A stretch of DNA of 64,000 nt, from positions 1,180,001-1,244,000 of the forward strand of contig JACVVK020000001.1 of NCBI GenBank assembly GCA_018292915.2. The letters run 5' to 3'. The notes under the pieces are model-generated. The model did not search any database and had not been told where the DNA came from. It was given only the letters and a program-made list of their open reading frames with translations. The stretch's first letter is position 1; every line of letters begins with the position of its first letter. Both the position numbers and the translations under genes were made by a program. The DNA comes from Batillaria attramentaria. Taxonomy: Eukaryota > Mollusca > Gastropoda > Batillariidae. This document shows positions 1 through 10,202 of this stretch, one piece after another.

Positions 1-470
1 CACACACACATTTCATGAAGAGACAGTTATTCCATACAGAGAAAAGAAAATCGAAGCAGACAGACGTGGTTGGATCACAACTGAAAGCAGTGTAAGGTGG
101 GGGTACATACGGTAATATTAACCACATTGTTATAACATTCAGTTAGGGATGTTATATCAGTTCTGTCACGCCACCGTCACTGGGCTGACACAGCACGCGT
201 AACTCCCAGTGACGTCTTATCACGGTCGTGTCCGGAATCGTCTTTAGCACGTGCTGCACCTGCTCTTCCTGGATCACGTGGACCTTTCACAACGAGATGA
301 GATGAGATGGGCAGATTTAAAATCTCGTGAGGAGAGACAGGTGCAAATTAAAAGATGGCGCGATCCCAGGTAGTGGTTTTCGTAATCGCATGAACACATG
401 CGAGACAACATAAAAGCACTTTTTAAAGAATTTTCATATACGTGAATCTTTCATAATTAATGTGCATGAA
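1..470. other. No gene seen
   Basis: Unique-looking DNA with a TGTAAGGTGGGGGTAC block and GAGATGAGAT repeats at 296-310. No frame longer than 60 codons of natural composition. Confidence 0.4.
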
Positions 471-502
471 CACACACACGCACGCACTCACGAACGCAAG
501 AG

Positions 503-506
503 CGCG

Positions 507-581
<75 letters not shown>

Positions 582-612
582 CACAACACAAGACAACACA
601 ACACAACACAAC
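503..612. repeat. (GC)n-(CA)n-(ACACA)n tract
   Basis: Alternating purine-pyrimidine DNA from GCGCGC into CACACA, then ACACA-like pentamers to 612. Confidence 0.95.
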
Positions 613-723
613 AAGCCGTGCGATTAAAAAAAAAAGTAAAGAAAATACACTCTTTTTTTTTCTTATTTTCTACACTATCATAATTTTCTTTCATATTCTG
701 CTTCTTCTTCTCCACATCCTCCA

Positions 724-979
724 TACACGGTGGAAAAGGACGTTAAACTCCCAAACACCTACCCACCCCCTCACCATTTCCTCCTCCTCCTCCACCTCGT
801 GCTTATTTTTCTTTTCGTCCTCCCCTGGTAGAGCGTTGGACTCTCAATTGTCGGGTGGTGAGTTTGAATCCCAGGTGGGGCCAAATATTTGTACTGGTCC
901 TTTTCTCGTTGCCCCCCGTCTTTGAAATCACCTTTACATGGCGGAAAGGATATTAAACTCCCAAACATCCCCCACCCCC
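724..979 (+). mobile_element. Family A SINE pieces: a 3' end and a 5'-truncated copy
   Basis: 724-771 is only the 3' end (GGAAAAGGACGTTAAACTCC). 825-979 starts in the tRNA part at CTGGTAGAGCG and runs to the CCCA tail. CTTTTCGTCCTCCC at 811-824 resembles 979-992, a probable target-site duplication. Confidence 0.65.
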
Positions 980-1090
980 TTTTCGTTCTCCTCTTTTATA
1001 ATTATCATCATCATCATCATCGTCGTCGTTGCCGTCGTCAATATCTTTATTTTCTCTCTTTGGTCTTGTCCCTCCTGTTCTCCTTTCCTC

Positions 1091-1121
<31 letters not shown>

Positions 1122-1156
1122 TCTCTCGTGGTACATGTAATTTCTTTTCTCTCCTA

Positions 1157-1712
1157 GGAGCCGGGGTGGCCGAATGGTAGAGCGTTGGACGCTCAGTGCT
1201 CGGGTCGTGAGTTCGAATCCCGCCGGCTGGGGCCAAATATTTGTGCTGGCCTTTTTTCTCGTTGCCCCGTCTTTGATATAATAATAATAATAATAATCGC
1301 ATTAATATAGGCGCTTTATCCCAAATATTTTGGCTCAAAGCGCCGCGAGCTAAACCCAACACGCACGCTCACGTGAATCACACACAGGACATAAACGTAT
1401 TACAATCACGTGGTGCGAAGGGTCAGCTCAGCTATTTAAATTTCGGAATTTAGATATGCTTTTATTTTTCAAACTTGGTGGGCTGAACATTTCCAAAGCA
1501 GAGGGGGAGGAAGCCGGAGTACCCGGAGAGAACCCCCGACGATCGGCCCGAATGAACGGTGCCACATACGAGAAGGAAAAATTCTTTGCCCCGAGTGGGG
1601 CTCGAACCCCTGACCTCTCGCATTGGTGACAAGTCTCTTAACCACTAGACCACCGACCGCCCCTAATGTGGTGGAAAGGGACGTTAAACTCCCAAACACC
1701 CACCCACCCACC
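1157..1712 (+). mobile_element. Family A SINE split by a family B SINE, 13-bp target-site duplication
   Basis: Family A sequence occupies 1157-1279 and 1664-1712 (+): GAGCCGGGGTGGCCGAATGG, box B GAGTTCGAATCCC, then GACGTTAAACTCCCAAACAC and a CCCA tail. CTTTTCTCTCCTA at 1144-1156 is repeated at 1713-1725. The outer duplication spans both parts, so the 384-bp family B copy entered later. Confidence 0.85.
1280..1663 (-). mobile_element. Family B tRNA-derived SINE, full length, nested
   Basis: On the minus strand the head is GGGCGGTCGGTGGTCTAGTG with box B GGGGTTCGAGCCCC. The body ends in a stem-loop (GGCGCTTT pairing with TAAAGCGCC-like sequence) and an ATT-repeat tail. Confidence 0.85.
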
Positions 1713-2162
1713 CTTTTCTCTCCTATTCATCTTTTCGTCTTCATCCATGTCTTTCCTTTTCCTTTTTCATATTGGCTTTTCCGCATTGTTGTCTCACACG
1801 CTCAGTCGCCTTGACAACAACATACGTCCGCCTTTTTTTTTTTTTTTTTTTCATAACCCATCCGGCCAGACAGCAGGGAGACCCACACAATGACTTAACT
1901 CGCTATTTCCAAACACGCAAGTTCACTGTTCTTGTCTCGCACAAAGAGCAATTAACTCTGTTCCTTCGCAGTAATTGTCTGCCCGTTGGCTCCGATCCCT
2001 TCATTTCAGCGAGGAAACTTAACCACGGAAACTGCAGGTTTTTGAAACGCTAGATGAAAGTTAGTGTCTTGTGTCCTTTTGTAAAGTTTATTGCTCAAAT
2101 TACTACCGCAAATCAGTTCCGTTGGTGGTTATATGTTTCACTGTACCGGTGTCCTGCAAATA

Positions 2163-2335
2163 CGGGTGGGTGGGTGTTTGGAGGTGTAGCATCCTTTTCC
2201 ACAATATACGGGGGTTATCAAAGACGGGGTAACTATGAAAAAGCCAGCACAAATATTTGGCCCCAGCCGGGATACGAACTCACGACCCGAGCATTAGAAG
2301 TCTAACGTTCTACTATTCGGCCATCCCGGCTCCCC
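2163..2335 (-). mobile_element. Family A SINE
   Basis: Complete but with several substitutions (GTAGCATCC for GTTTAACGTCC). Confidence 0.75.
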
Positions 2336-2417
2336 GAACTGGTAATACAGTAGTACAGTACTCCTCTAATATTTCGATTGTTGTAATGTACTTCTGCTTT
2401 TTGAACTCTCTGTTCTG

Positions 2418-2422
<5 letters not shown>

Positions 2423-2448
<26 letters not shown>

Positions 2449-2582
2449 GGGTGTTGTTTTGATTTGGTTTGCTTTAGTTTATGTGTGTATTTTGCGTATA
2501 GGGTTGTATGTATGTTTGTTACACCTACATAATTGTATCCCTGTATGCATATGTTTATATTTGTATGTTGTTGTTGTTGTTG

Positions 2583-2619
<37 letters not shown>

Positions 2620-2638
2620 GTGTGTGTGTGTTGTGTGT

Positions 2639-2692
<54 letters not shown>
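2423..2692. repeat. (GTTTT)n, (GTT)n and (GT)n tracts
   Basis: GTTTT repeats at 2423-2446, GTT at 2566-2583, then GT at 2586-2692 with two interruptions. Confidence 0.9.
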
Positions 2693-3295
2693 ATATATGG
2701 TTTTTAAAATGGGGGGGGGGGGCGGTCGTATGATGATGTAACAGTTCCTTTTCGTTACTTTTCCTACCAGAGTTTTGCGAAAATGTTGTGTCTACTTTCG
2801 CACCCTAGGCTTGTAACTTGTATATATCTAAAACGCAACAGAGATTAAAACTGCTCGACTCTCTGTCCCCATCGCCTTTTCTTTCTTTGCCGGCTCGGGC
2901 TGACATATTTTGTCACACTCTGGAATCGCCCAGACGACCACATTAAGCTAAAGACTACGGCATTTTTCTCTTCTTTTTTCTGGTTCCACTTTCCAGGGGG
3001 GCTATTAGGATACATAAGCGTAGGAAGACCAAGCTTGATACCCCCCTCCCCAATTTTCTTTGATGACCACACAAGCAGACAACACCATACTCCCTGCGGG
3101 GGCAGCTGCAGACGGATACTTGCATAATGATATCAGTCTGCACGTGACCATGTGCCAACGTTAAAGCACCATGTGCACGTGACAAACACGTGAACGTTGG
3201 TCTGATCTGTTTTACGTTTGAGGAAATAATCGCCTTTCTGAGAGCGCTGTCATCGGCTGTAATCTGCACATAAACATTGTGATTGTGGACATCAA

Positions 3296-3585
3296 CAGTA
3301 CCATTCTCATTATCATCATTGTCGTCGTCGTCATCGTCAGAATCTTTTTTTTTCTTTGTCTTTTTCCTCTTCTTTTCTCCACTTTCTCCTCCTCAGTGCT
3401 TTTTCTCCTTCATCATCATCATTGTCGTCGTCATCATCAGTATCATCAGTTTCCACTTTCTTCTCCACATCTTCTTCTTTTCCTCCTTCATCAGCATCAT
3501 CATCATCGTCGTCGTCGTCGTCGTCGTCGAAAAAAAAAAGGTCAGTCTCGCGTGACATAAAAGTACTAGCTTTTGCCCCTCTCCC

Positions 3586-3616
<31 letters not shown>

Positions 3617-3640
3617 CAAACAAACAAACAAACACACAAC
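3296..3640. repeat. (ATC)/(GTC) trinucleotide region, C run and CAAA repeats
   Basis: Repeated CATCATCAT and CGTCGTCGT blocks to 3531, 20 C at 3583-3602, then CA and ACAA repeats. Similar ATC/GTC blocks lie at 1004-1121 and 11547-11582. Confidence 0.9.
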
Positions 3641-3937
3641 TCCGTGTCCACAATCAAACAGACCTTTGTGTCCGTGTACAAGATGCATTGTAAGACATAA
3701 ACCAAATCTACTGAACAGCTCCAGCAAGACTTTCACCCCCATTCAAAGTTCCCTTGTACCCGGCTTAACGCGGGGGGAAAAACTGGGAGGGGAGGCGGGG
3801 CTGGCTGTCAAAATGCCTCTTGTTGACGAACTGATGCTATCGGGCAAATCTTTCACAGTTCGTTTTGTTACTTGTGGCTGTCGCGTTTTCAGTATATTTA
3901 GTGTGGGAGAAATGCGAGCTCAGTCATTCTCTTGGAG

Positions 3938-4117
3938 GATGGGTGGATGGGTGGGTGTTTGGGGGTTTAACGTCCTTTTCCACCACATACGGGTGATATC
4001 AAAGACGGGGCAACGATGAAAAAGCCAGCACAAATATTTGGCCCCAGCCGGGATACGAACTCACGACCCGAGCATTAGAAGTCCAACGCTCTACCATGTG
4101 GCCACCCCGGCTCCCCC
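3938..4117 (-). mobile_element. Family A SINE, 13-bp target-site duplication
   Basis: CATTCTCTTGGAG at 3925-3937 and 4118-4130 bounds a complete 180-bp copy. Confidence 0.85.
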
Positions 4118-4323
4118 CATTCTCTTGGAGTCGCAGCGTTCTGCAAGGAAGGGTCAGTTTCCCGTGCAGAGGCGCCTTTGCGTCAAGCGTGCAAATGCAA
4201 AGCAACGTGTTGAAACCACAATGCGGGAAATGCAGTTGCGGCCTCTAGCACACAGAGAGTATGAGTTGTTCTATGTCATTCAGTCACCCCACGGGGTGTA
4301 GCCAACATGGACGCGAGTGTATC

Positions 4324-4353
4324 CGGTGCTACTTTTCTTCAAAAGTAGCACCG
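4324..4353. repeat. Perfect 13-bp hairpin with CTTC loop
   Basis: CGGTGCTACTTTT (4324-4336) pairs with AAAAGTAGCACCG (4341-4353) around a four-base loop. Confidence 0.85.
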
Positions 4354-4444
4354 CCAGTACAGAACGTTGCCAAACAGTACCACCGAGTGTTTCCGTTTTC
4401 ACGTTTGAATAGTCCCGAGCGTTTAAAGGACTTTGCTCTTTCGG

Positions 4445-4764
4445 GAGAGGAGACACCAGACCACCATCTACCGCCTGCGCACAGTCCACTGTGGCCTCCG
4501 AGCCCACCTCAGGAGGATAGGAGTGGCAGACTCAGCCCCGTGTCAGTGCGGCCTGGCCGACCAGACACCATCCCACGTTCTTTAGGACTGCCCCCTACAC
4601 GAGGAGATGCGGCAACATTTCTGGCCGGAAGGGGGGGGGGGGGACCTCAATACCAAGTTTTAGGGGAATGCGGCCGACCTCCACCGGGCGTCCAAGTTTG
4701 TGGCATCCCTCGGGATGCGACTGTAGCTGCGTAGCTGTCGAACGCCGAAGAAGCAAAAAAAAAA
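4445..4764 (+). pseudogene. 5'-truncated LINE 3' end, different clade, with 11-bp target-site duplication
   Basis: Read in the frame of 4475-4477 this encodes a LINE C terminus: TIYRLRTVHCGLRAHLRRIG, then CQCGLADQTPSHVL, a stop, then DCPLHEEMRQHFWPEG. The Cys/His pattern with HVL-x-DCP is typical of the C-terminal end of several LINE clades. Breaks: a TAG in place of the residue after HVL, and a G-run near 4630-4643 that shifts the frame. It ends in GAAGAAGC plus ten A. TGCTCTTTCGG at 4434-4444 is repeated at 4765-4775, so the copy arrived already truncated. Its protein end differs from the RTE-like element. Confidence 0.8.
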
Positions 4765-5232
4765 TGCTCTTTCGGCGTGAAACTGAGGAATGGGGCTTTT
4801 TTTTTTTATCAACCAGACAATAACTTTGAATAGCTCGTTACAACAGTGGAAAGAAACAATAATGCCTGCTCATATTTCAAACATATGACGAGCAGCCGTC
4901 TTCGAAACGTTTGAAGCGGAGTAGCACCAGAAATGCAAGCGTTTTTTTTTTTGTTTTTGTTTTTTATTGCACCCCGTGTACTGTAGGAGAGGTCACCGTG
5001 CATAATGAAAATGCTCCAGCTTGCGTTGACACCGCCGACACAAACACAAAGACCTCAAGCTTCCACAGTTTCTTTTCATCAATCGGGGGTCCGCCTGTTG
5101 TGCCACACATATCGCTCCTACCAAAACCAATTAGGGCAACTTACGCCGGCTGCTTCTGTGGAAGAGGGAGAGAGGACAGGCTCCGCCGAGAAGGAGCTTA
5201 AACAGCATAACTACCCAAAATGTACGACGTAA

Positions 5233-5396
5233 AGTTGATGGCGTACAGTACGGGGGTTTGAACAAAATGGCCGCCGTCAAACGAAGTGCCACTCTCGATT
5301 CAAACGTTTTCACCACGATTCTTTTAAGGTGATGGCGTATAGCAGCACGGAGTTAACAAAATGGCCGCGGTCATACGAAATACACTCTGGATTCAC
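5233..5396. repeat. Diverged tandem duplication with AACAAAATGGCCGC in each copy
   Basis: Copy 1 (5233-5300) and copy 2 (5330-5396) share TGATGGCGTA, AACAAAATGGCCGC and a GATTC end. The AAAATGGCCGCC form resembles the YY1 site known from other animals; no function is shown. Confidence 0.55.
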
Positions 5397-5480
5397 GGCG
5401 ACTGCACAGTTGCTAGCCGCGAAATTGTCTTTGTTGCGTGCGCGGCGCTGAGTCCTAAATATCAAACTAACTGGCCATTG

Positions 5481-5482
<2 letters not shown>

Positions 5483-5539
<57 letters not shown>

Positions 5540-6075
5540 CACGCATCACAGCACGACTAAACTCACGTCTTCTCGGTACATAAGGGCTATGATTTTGTAC
5601 CCTTTGGGCACGCGCAAAGTTCTATGTCAGACCGTACTTTTCCTGGGCGTACCCTCCACGCCGATCACAACCCAGTCAATGGTGTTTGAAGTCTCTGACT
5701 GAAGAGCATTGAAACCACAAATCCATTTTGTACTTCGCTGTCAAAAAACCCCCTCTTGCCTTAGGGGCCAGAAACTCCAGCCCTCCTCTTTGACGCGAAG
5801 TCCAAAGAAAGCGCTTTAGTACCAACATCTTGGATAACTACCCCTGCCTTAAATGGAGGGCCACGAAAACGAAAACAGTTTTCTCGACTACCCTTTTTTT
5901 ATTGAGGGGAACGATTATTTGTGTTTGTATTATTTTTGTGAACGAGGTTCTTGTTGAAGAGGTATTTCTTAGACCAAGAATTCCAATTATCCCAAAAGAC
6001 GCTTTCACACGCAATGAAAGCAATTCTGTTTACGGACAGATGAACTCAGATTTGATTTTTCGTTGATGGGAACAA

Positions 6076-6127
<52 letters not shown>

Positions 6128-6249
6128 GGGGGCGGGGGTGTATTATTGTAGGAAACAACGTTCTGGTTGAAGAAGCATTTCTGAAGCCAAGAAATTCCCA
6201 TTATTTCAAAAGATGCCCCCCCCCCCCCACCACCACCACCACCCCCCCC

Positions 6250-6305
<56 letters not shown>
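5483..6305. repeat. Three CA/GT tracts
   Basis: (GT)n at 5483-5538 and 6079-6124; C-run with CCA repeats then (CA)n at 6215-6305. The DNA between 5540 and 6075 contains two related blocks (GTTCTTGTTGAAGAGGTATT and GTTCTGGTTGAAGAAGCATT), so the GT tract may lie in a duplicated segment. Confidence 0.85.
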
Positions 6306-6308
<3 letters not shown>

Positions 6309-6666
6309 TGATCGATCGAGACTTAAACTTTAATGCTAAGCATTCTGAAACGAACCCACATTTCCAGATTAACCTGTCTTACTCTTAGTTTTAACGTCCC
6401 AAAATGCCGGACGATGAGCCTTATCGGATTCACTCCACTCAATGCGATTCCATGCGATGTACTCGCGCTCCGGGTGATCAACGGATCGTAAAACTTTACG
6501 CAAGCTTCGTGTAGGATTTTGTTGCGGTTGGGAAGCTGTTTCTGCAGTGTGTTGACCGATTCCGTATCACAATGACCCCAGCTAAAGTACAGACCATCCT
6601 ATTCATTAAACCCGTCTGGTGTAATATGCGGGTTGTAAACAACAGCTGGGGGGGGGGGGGGGAGGG

Positions 6667-6857
6667 GGGGCACTCCCCGCTTTAATCTTTCAATCTGGAT
6701 GTACTCTCTCTAGTCTTGATCTACGCCAGACTCCACCCTCACAAGCCAGATTTACTCCCAAGCTGGAAACACTCCACTAATAAACCACTTCCGCCATTAG
6801 TATGCGTGCGGCTTAGAAGGGAGGGAGTACACCCAGCTTTAAAGCGGGGAGTGCCCC
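6667..6857. repeat. 191-bp element with perfect 19-bp inverted repeats next to the LINE
   Basis: The left end GGGGCACTCCCCGCTTTAA (6667-6685) is the exact reverse complement of 6839-6857. Further imperfect pairing continues inwards (GTACTCTCTC against GAGGGAGTAC). It lies 28 bp from the LINE's target-site duplication. Confidence 0.5.
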
Positions 6858-6898
6858 GGGGTACATGGAGCTGGGGGGAGTACATTCCGCGTATTATA

Positions 6899-9800
6899 CT
6901 TACTACTTAGGCCCTTGGCTCCACGTGGAGCATAGGCCATCGACAACCCTTCGCCATCGCACTCTGTTCTGGGCTAGTCTTGCCACTCCAGTCCAGTTGG
7001 TCCCCTGCTTACATAGCTCTGCCTCAGTGTCCCGCCTCCAGCTGTTGCGAGGCCGGCCTCTCTTCCTTTTCCCCTGCGGGTTCCATGTCAGGGCTTGGCG
7101 TGTGGTGCTGGATGCTGGCTTCCTGAGGGTGTGTCCAATCCAGCCCCACTTCCTCCGCAGGATCTGCTTGGCCACTGGTTCCTGCCCCGCTCGCTCCCAC
7201 AGCTCTTCATTCCGGATCTTCTCTGGCCATCGGATGTTGAAGATGCGCCTCAGACAGGTGTTGAGAAATGTCTGGATCTTCTGCTGCATTGTCTTCGTTG
7301 TCCTCCATGTTTCGCATCCGTAGAGCAGAACTGACTTCACGTTGGAGTTGAAGATGCGAAGTTTGGTTCTTATGCTGACAACTTTGGATGCCCAGACGTT
7401 CTTCAGCATGACCATTGCTGCCCTTGCCTTGCCGAGTCTGGCTGTGACGTCTCGGTCTGTGCCTCCCTGTCCATCAACCACACTCCCCAGGTAGACAAAA
7501 GACTCCACCTCCCTGATGGGCTCTCCACCGACTGTGACTGGTGTGTTGGCAGTGGTGTTGATCTTCATCAGCTCGGTTTTCTTCCTGTTGATCTTGAGCC
7601 CTGTTCCGGCTGATGTGGCTTCCAGGCACGTAGTCTTGTCCTGCATCTGGCTGTGGCTGTGAGACAGGAGCGCCAGGTCGTCCGCGAAGTCGAGGTCATC
7701 CAGCTGCGTCCAGAGTGTCCACTGTATCCCGTTTTTCCTGCCTGCTGTAGTGGTCTTCATGATCCAGTCGATGACCAGGAGGAAGAGAAACGGGGACAAC
7801 AGGCATCCCTGGCGGACTCCGGTCTTCACCTCGAAGCTTTCTGACAACTGGCCGGCATGGGCAATCCTGCAGCTCATGTCTTGGTAGGTGCACTGGATCA
7901 GGGAGATGATCTTCCCGGGAACTCCATAGTGCCTTAGCAGCTTCCACAGCGCCTCTCTGTCTACACTGTCGAAGGCCTTCTCATAGTCTATGAAGTTGAT
8001 GTAGAGGGGGGAGTTCCACTCCAGTGACTGCTCCACAATGATGCGTAGGCTGGCAATCTGGTCAGCGCAGGACCTGTTCCTGCGAAAGCCTGCCTGCTGG
8101 TCTCGGAGCATGGGGTCGACTGCCTCTCTCATCCTCTCCAGTAGAATTCTGTTGAGAACCTTGCCTGGCACTGACAGGAGCATGATCCCTCGGTAGTTGC
8201 TGCAGTCCCTGAGGTCCCCTTTCTTTGGCAGCTTGATGACGATCCCTTCTTTCCACTGGGCTGGCACCTCTTCCTTCTCCCAGATCTTGCTGAACAGGCT
8301 GTGCAGCATGTTGACGGCTGTCTCTGTGTCTGCTTTAATGGCTTCTGCTGGTATCTCGTCCGGCCCTGCAGCTTTCCCATTTCTCAGTGTCATGATGGCT
8401 TTCCTGATCTCCGCCTTAGAGGGCTTTTCGCAGTTGATGGGCAGTTCTGTCTCAGCTGGTGGGATGTCTGGTGGTGTTTCAGGGATGGGGCGATTTAACA
8501 GCTCCCTGAAGTGTTCTGCCCATCGCTTCAGCTGTTCCTCAGTTGTTGTCAGTGGGTGCCCGTTCTTGTCCTTCACTGGTTTGTCTGTCTGCTGAAATTT
8601 GCCCGCGAGCTTCTTGGTCACCTGGTACAGGTCTTTTAGATTCCCTTGTCGGGCTGCTTCCTCTGCTTGACTGGCCAGGTTGTCGATGTAGTCCCTCTTG
8701 TCCTTCCTGGTGCTCCTCTTCACTTCTCTGTCAGCTGCTGTGTATTCCTCTTGTGCCTTTGCCTTAGCTCTTCTTGTTCGGCTCGTGTTCAGTGCAGTTT
8801 TCTTCTCTTTCCTAACTTCCAGCTTCTGGATGGTATCAGCAGAGATCCATTCCTTATGTTGGGTCTTTCTCTTGCCAAGGACCTCTTCGCATGTGTCGTG
8901 CCAGAGTTTCTTGCTGTGTTCCCACTGTGTCTCGATGTCCATTTCACTGTCTTCTATCAGGTCTTGCAGTGGCTGGAACCTGTTGGAAAGGCTGATCCGG
9001 AATGCTGCTTGTGTGTCTGTGTTCCTGAGAAGTCCAACGTTGTACCTGGTCCGTGTGCTGTTGGCGTTGGTGTGCCTCTTAAGCCGAAGTCTCAATGTTG
9101 TTGCAAGAAGGTGGTGGTCTGATGATACATCGGCACCCCTCATCACGCGCACATCCCGCCACGATCTCCTGAACTTCCGGCTGATGCAGATGTGATCAAT
9201 CTGGTTCTCCGTGACATGGTCCGGCGATCTCCATGTGGCCTTGTGGATGCGCTTGTGTGGGAAGATGCTGCCTCCTATCACTAGCTGGTTCAGGGCACAA
9301 AAGTCTGCAAAGCGCTCGCCATTTTCGTTCATCTGTCCCAGTCCGTGTGTTCCCATGGTGTCCTCATAGCCTGTGTTGTCTGATCCAATCTTGGCGTTGA
9401 AGTCTCCCATCAGTATGGTCATGTCCTTGGCTCCTCCTCTGTCTATCACTGTCTGCAGTTGTTGGTAGAAGTCATCTTTTTTCTCCTCTTCCGCATCATT
9501 GGTGGGAGCGTAGCACTGGATGATGTTCAGCTTGATGTCTTTTTTCTTGGTAATGAATTTGGCTGTGATGATGCGGGAGTTGACAGGTTCCCAGCCGATG
9601 AGTGCCCGCTGTGCCTCCGGTGCCAGCATCAGGGCCACGCCCTCAGTGTGGGGGGCTCCATCCTCTGTGTGTCCAGAGTACAGCAATTGCTCTCCCGATG
9701 AAAATCTCAGCTGTCCTGTCTGTAGCCACCTTGTCTCACTCAGTCCCAGTACTCCTATCTTGTAGTTCTTCATCTCTCTTGCTACTTGTATGGTCCTTCC

Positions 9801-10189
9801 TACTTCATACATTGTCCTGATGTTCCATGTGGCTACTCTCGTTGTTGTCCTGGGTGTTAGAAGGGGGGTCGGCCTTGCAGCTTCCTTTCGGCTTTCACTG
9901 CAATGCGTCATAGGTCTCCGGGATGGAGACCCTTCCTCGCCCAGGTGAATGTCTCGGTTTGTTGCTGTCGATGCTTCTGTAACGTTATGTTTTTTACAGG
10001 TAGGGCTGTTAACCCTACGCAAACCCGTTTAGCCTCTTGGAGAGGTGGTCCACATTCGTCTGACCTCTACCCTTCGACCTGTCCAGCTTGGGTGACCCTG
10101 CCAGGAGCATGTGCTCCTGCTGGCATAGTTCTCTGGGTCACTGAGGTACACAAGCCACTACCCCACGACAAGGGTTGGACCATGTAGGG
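6899..10189 (-). mobile_element. Full-length RTE-like non-LTR retrotransposon with 13-bp target-site duplication
   Basis: The 3291-bp element is bounded by the direct repeat TCCGCGTATTATA at 6886-6898 and 10190-10202. Its 5' end is at 10189 and its 3' end at 6899. The 5' UTR is about 278 nt up to the first ATG. After the TAG stop (6903-6905) only four bases, TAAG, remain before the duplication, so there is essentially no 3' UTR and no poly-A. Very short 3' UTRs are known for RTE elements. Perfect duplication and an unbroken frame indicate recent insertion. Confidence 0.9.
6903..9911 (-). CDS. RTE-like LINE polyprotein: AP endonuclease plus reverse transcriptase, intact
   Basis: This is the single ORF of the LINE at 6899-10189. 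It copies the element by target-primed reverse transcription. The start is the first in-frame ATG (9911), giving 1002 residues; the open frame runs upstream to a TAA at about 10030 but holds no earlier ATG. Endonuclease: TWNIRT near residue 28, SETRW near 58, GDFNAKIG near 169, QIDHIC near 237 and SDHH near 264. Reverse transcriptase: NYRG near 572, AGFR near 607, FIDYEKAFD near 640 (first catalytic Asp 642), VRQGC near 699, the catalytic FADD box at 742-745 and YLGS near 807. The C terminus has basic GKRKRGRP near 947. No RNase H or gag-like ORF1 is seen. No frameshift or internal stop occurs, so the copy may be young. Relatives are often labelled craniofacial development protein 2-like in gene sets. 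Clade RTE is inferred from motif order, single ORF and tiny 3' UTR. Confidence 0.9.
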   Translation of the reverse strand: MTHCSESRKEAARPTPLLTPRTTTRVATWNIRTMYEVGRTIQVAREMKNYKIGVLGLSETRWLQTGQLRFSSGEQLLYSGHTEDGAPHTEGVALMLAPEAQRALIGWEPVNSRIITAKFITKKKDIKLNIIQCYAPTNDAEEEKKDDFYQQLQTVIDRGGAKDMTILMGDFNAKIGSDNTGYEDTMGTHGLGQMNENGERFADFCALNQLVIGGSIFPHKRIHKATWRSPDHVTENQIDHICISRKFRRSWRDVRVMRGADVSSDHHLLATTLRLRLKRHTNANSTRTRYNVGLLRNTDTQAAFRISLSNRFQPLQDLIEDSEMDIETQWEHSKKLWHDTCEEVLGKRKTQHKEWISADTIQKLEVRKEKKTALNTSRTRRAKAKAQEEYTAADREVKRSTRKDKRDYIDNLASQAEEAARQGNLKDLYQVTKKLAGKFQQTDKPVKDKNGHPLTTTEEQLKRWAEHFRELLNRPIPETPPDIPPAETELPINCEKPSKAEIRKAIMTLRNGKAAGPDEIPAEAIKADTETAVNMLHSLFSKIWEKEEVPAQWKEGIVIKLPKKGDLRDCSNYRGIMLLSVPGKVLNRILLERMREAVDPMLRDQQAGFRRNRSCADQIASLRIIVEQSLEWNSPLYINFIDYEKAFDSVDREALWKLLRHYGVPGKIISLIQCTYQDMSCRIAHAGQLSESFEVKTGVRQGCLLSPFLFLLVIDWIMKTTTAGRKNGIQWTLWTQLDDLDFADDLALLSHSHSQMQDKTTCLEATSAGTGLKINRKKTELMKINTTANTPVTVGGEPIREVESFVYLGSVVDGQGGTDRDVTARLGKARAAMVMLKNVWASKVVSIRTKLRIFNSNVKSVLLYGCETWRTTKTMQQKIQTFLNTCLRRIFNIRWPEKIRNEELWERAGQEPVAKQILRRKWGWIGHTLRKPASSTTRQALTWNPQGKRKRGRPRNSWRRDTEAELCKQGTNWTGVARLAQNRVRWRRVVDGLCSTWSQGPK

Positions 10190-10202
10190 TCCGCGTATTA
10201 TA

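Larger units (their letters stand above)
1830..3295. other. No gene seen outside the SINE and GT tracts
   Basis: 1830-2160 and 2740-3295 are unique-looking. Frames present are open by chance on both strands; no domain is recognised. Confidence 0.4.

Noticed and set aside
1157..1240. tRNA gene at each GCCGGGGTGGCCGAATGG head
   Set aside because: The heads keep box A and box B but lack a complete paired acceptor stem, continue into a common non-tRNA body and are flanked by target-site duplications. They are SINEs.
4870..4920. Hammerhead ribozyme at ATGACGAGCAGCC...CGAAACG
   Set aside because: The invariant first C of the core is replaced and stem II does not pair.
8197..9195. Plus-strand proteins of 130-165 codons inside the LINE
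   Set aside because: They are antisense shadows of the LINE ORF.
9912..10022. LINE ORF start at 10022
   Set aside because: The codon at 10022 is TTG just after an in-frame TAA; the first ATG in frame is at 9911, still upstream of the endonuclease domain.
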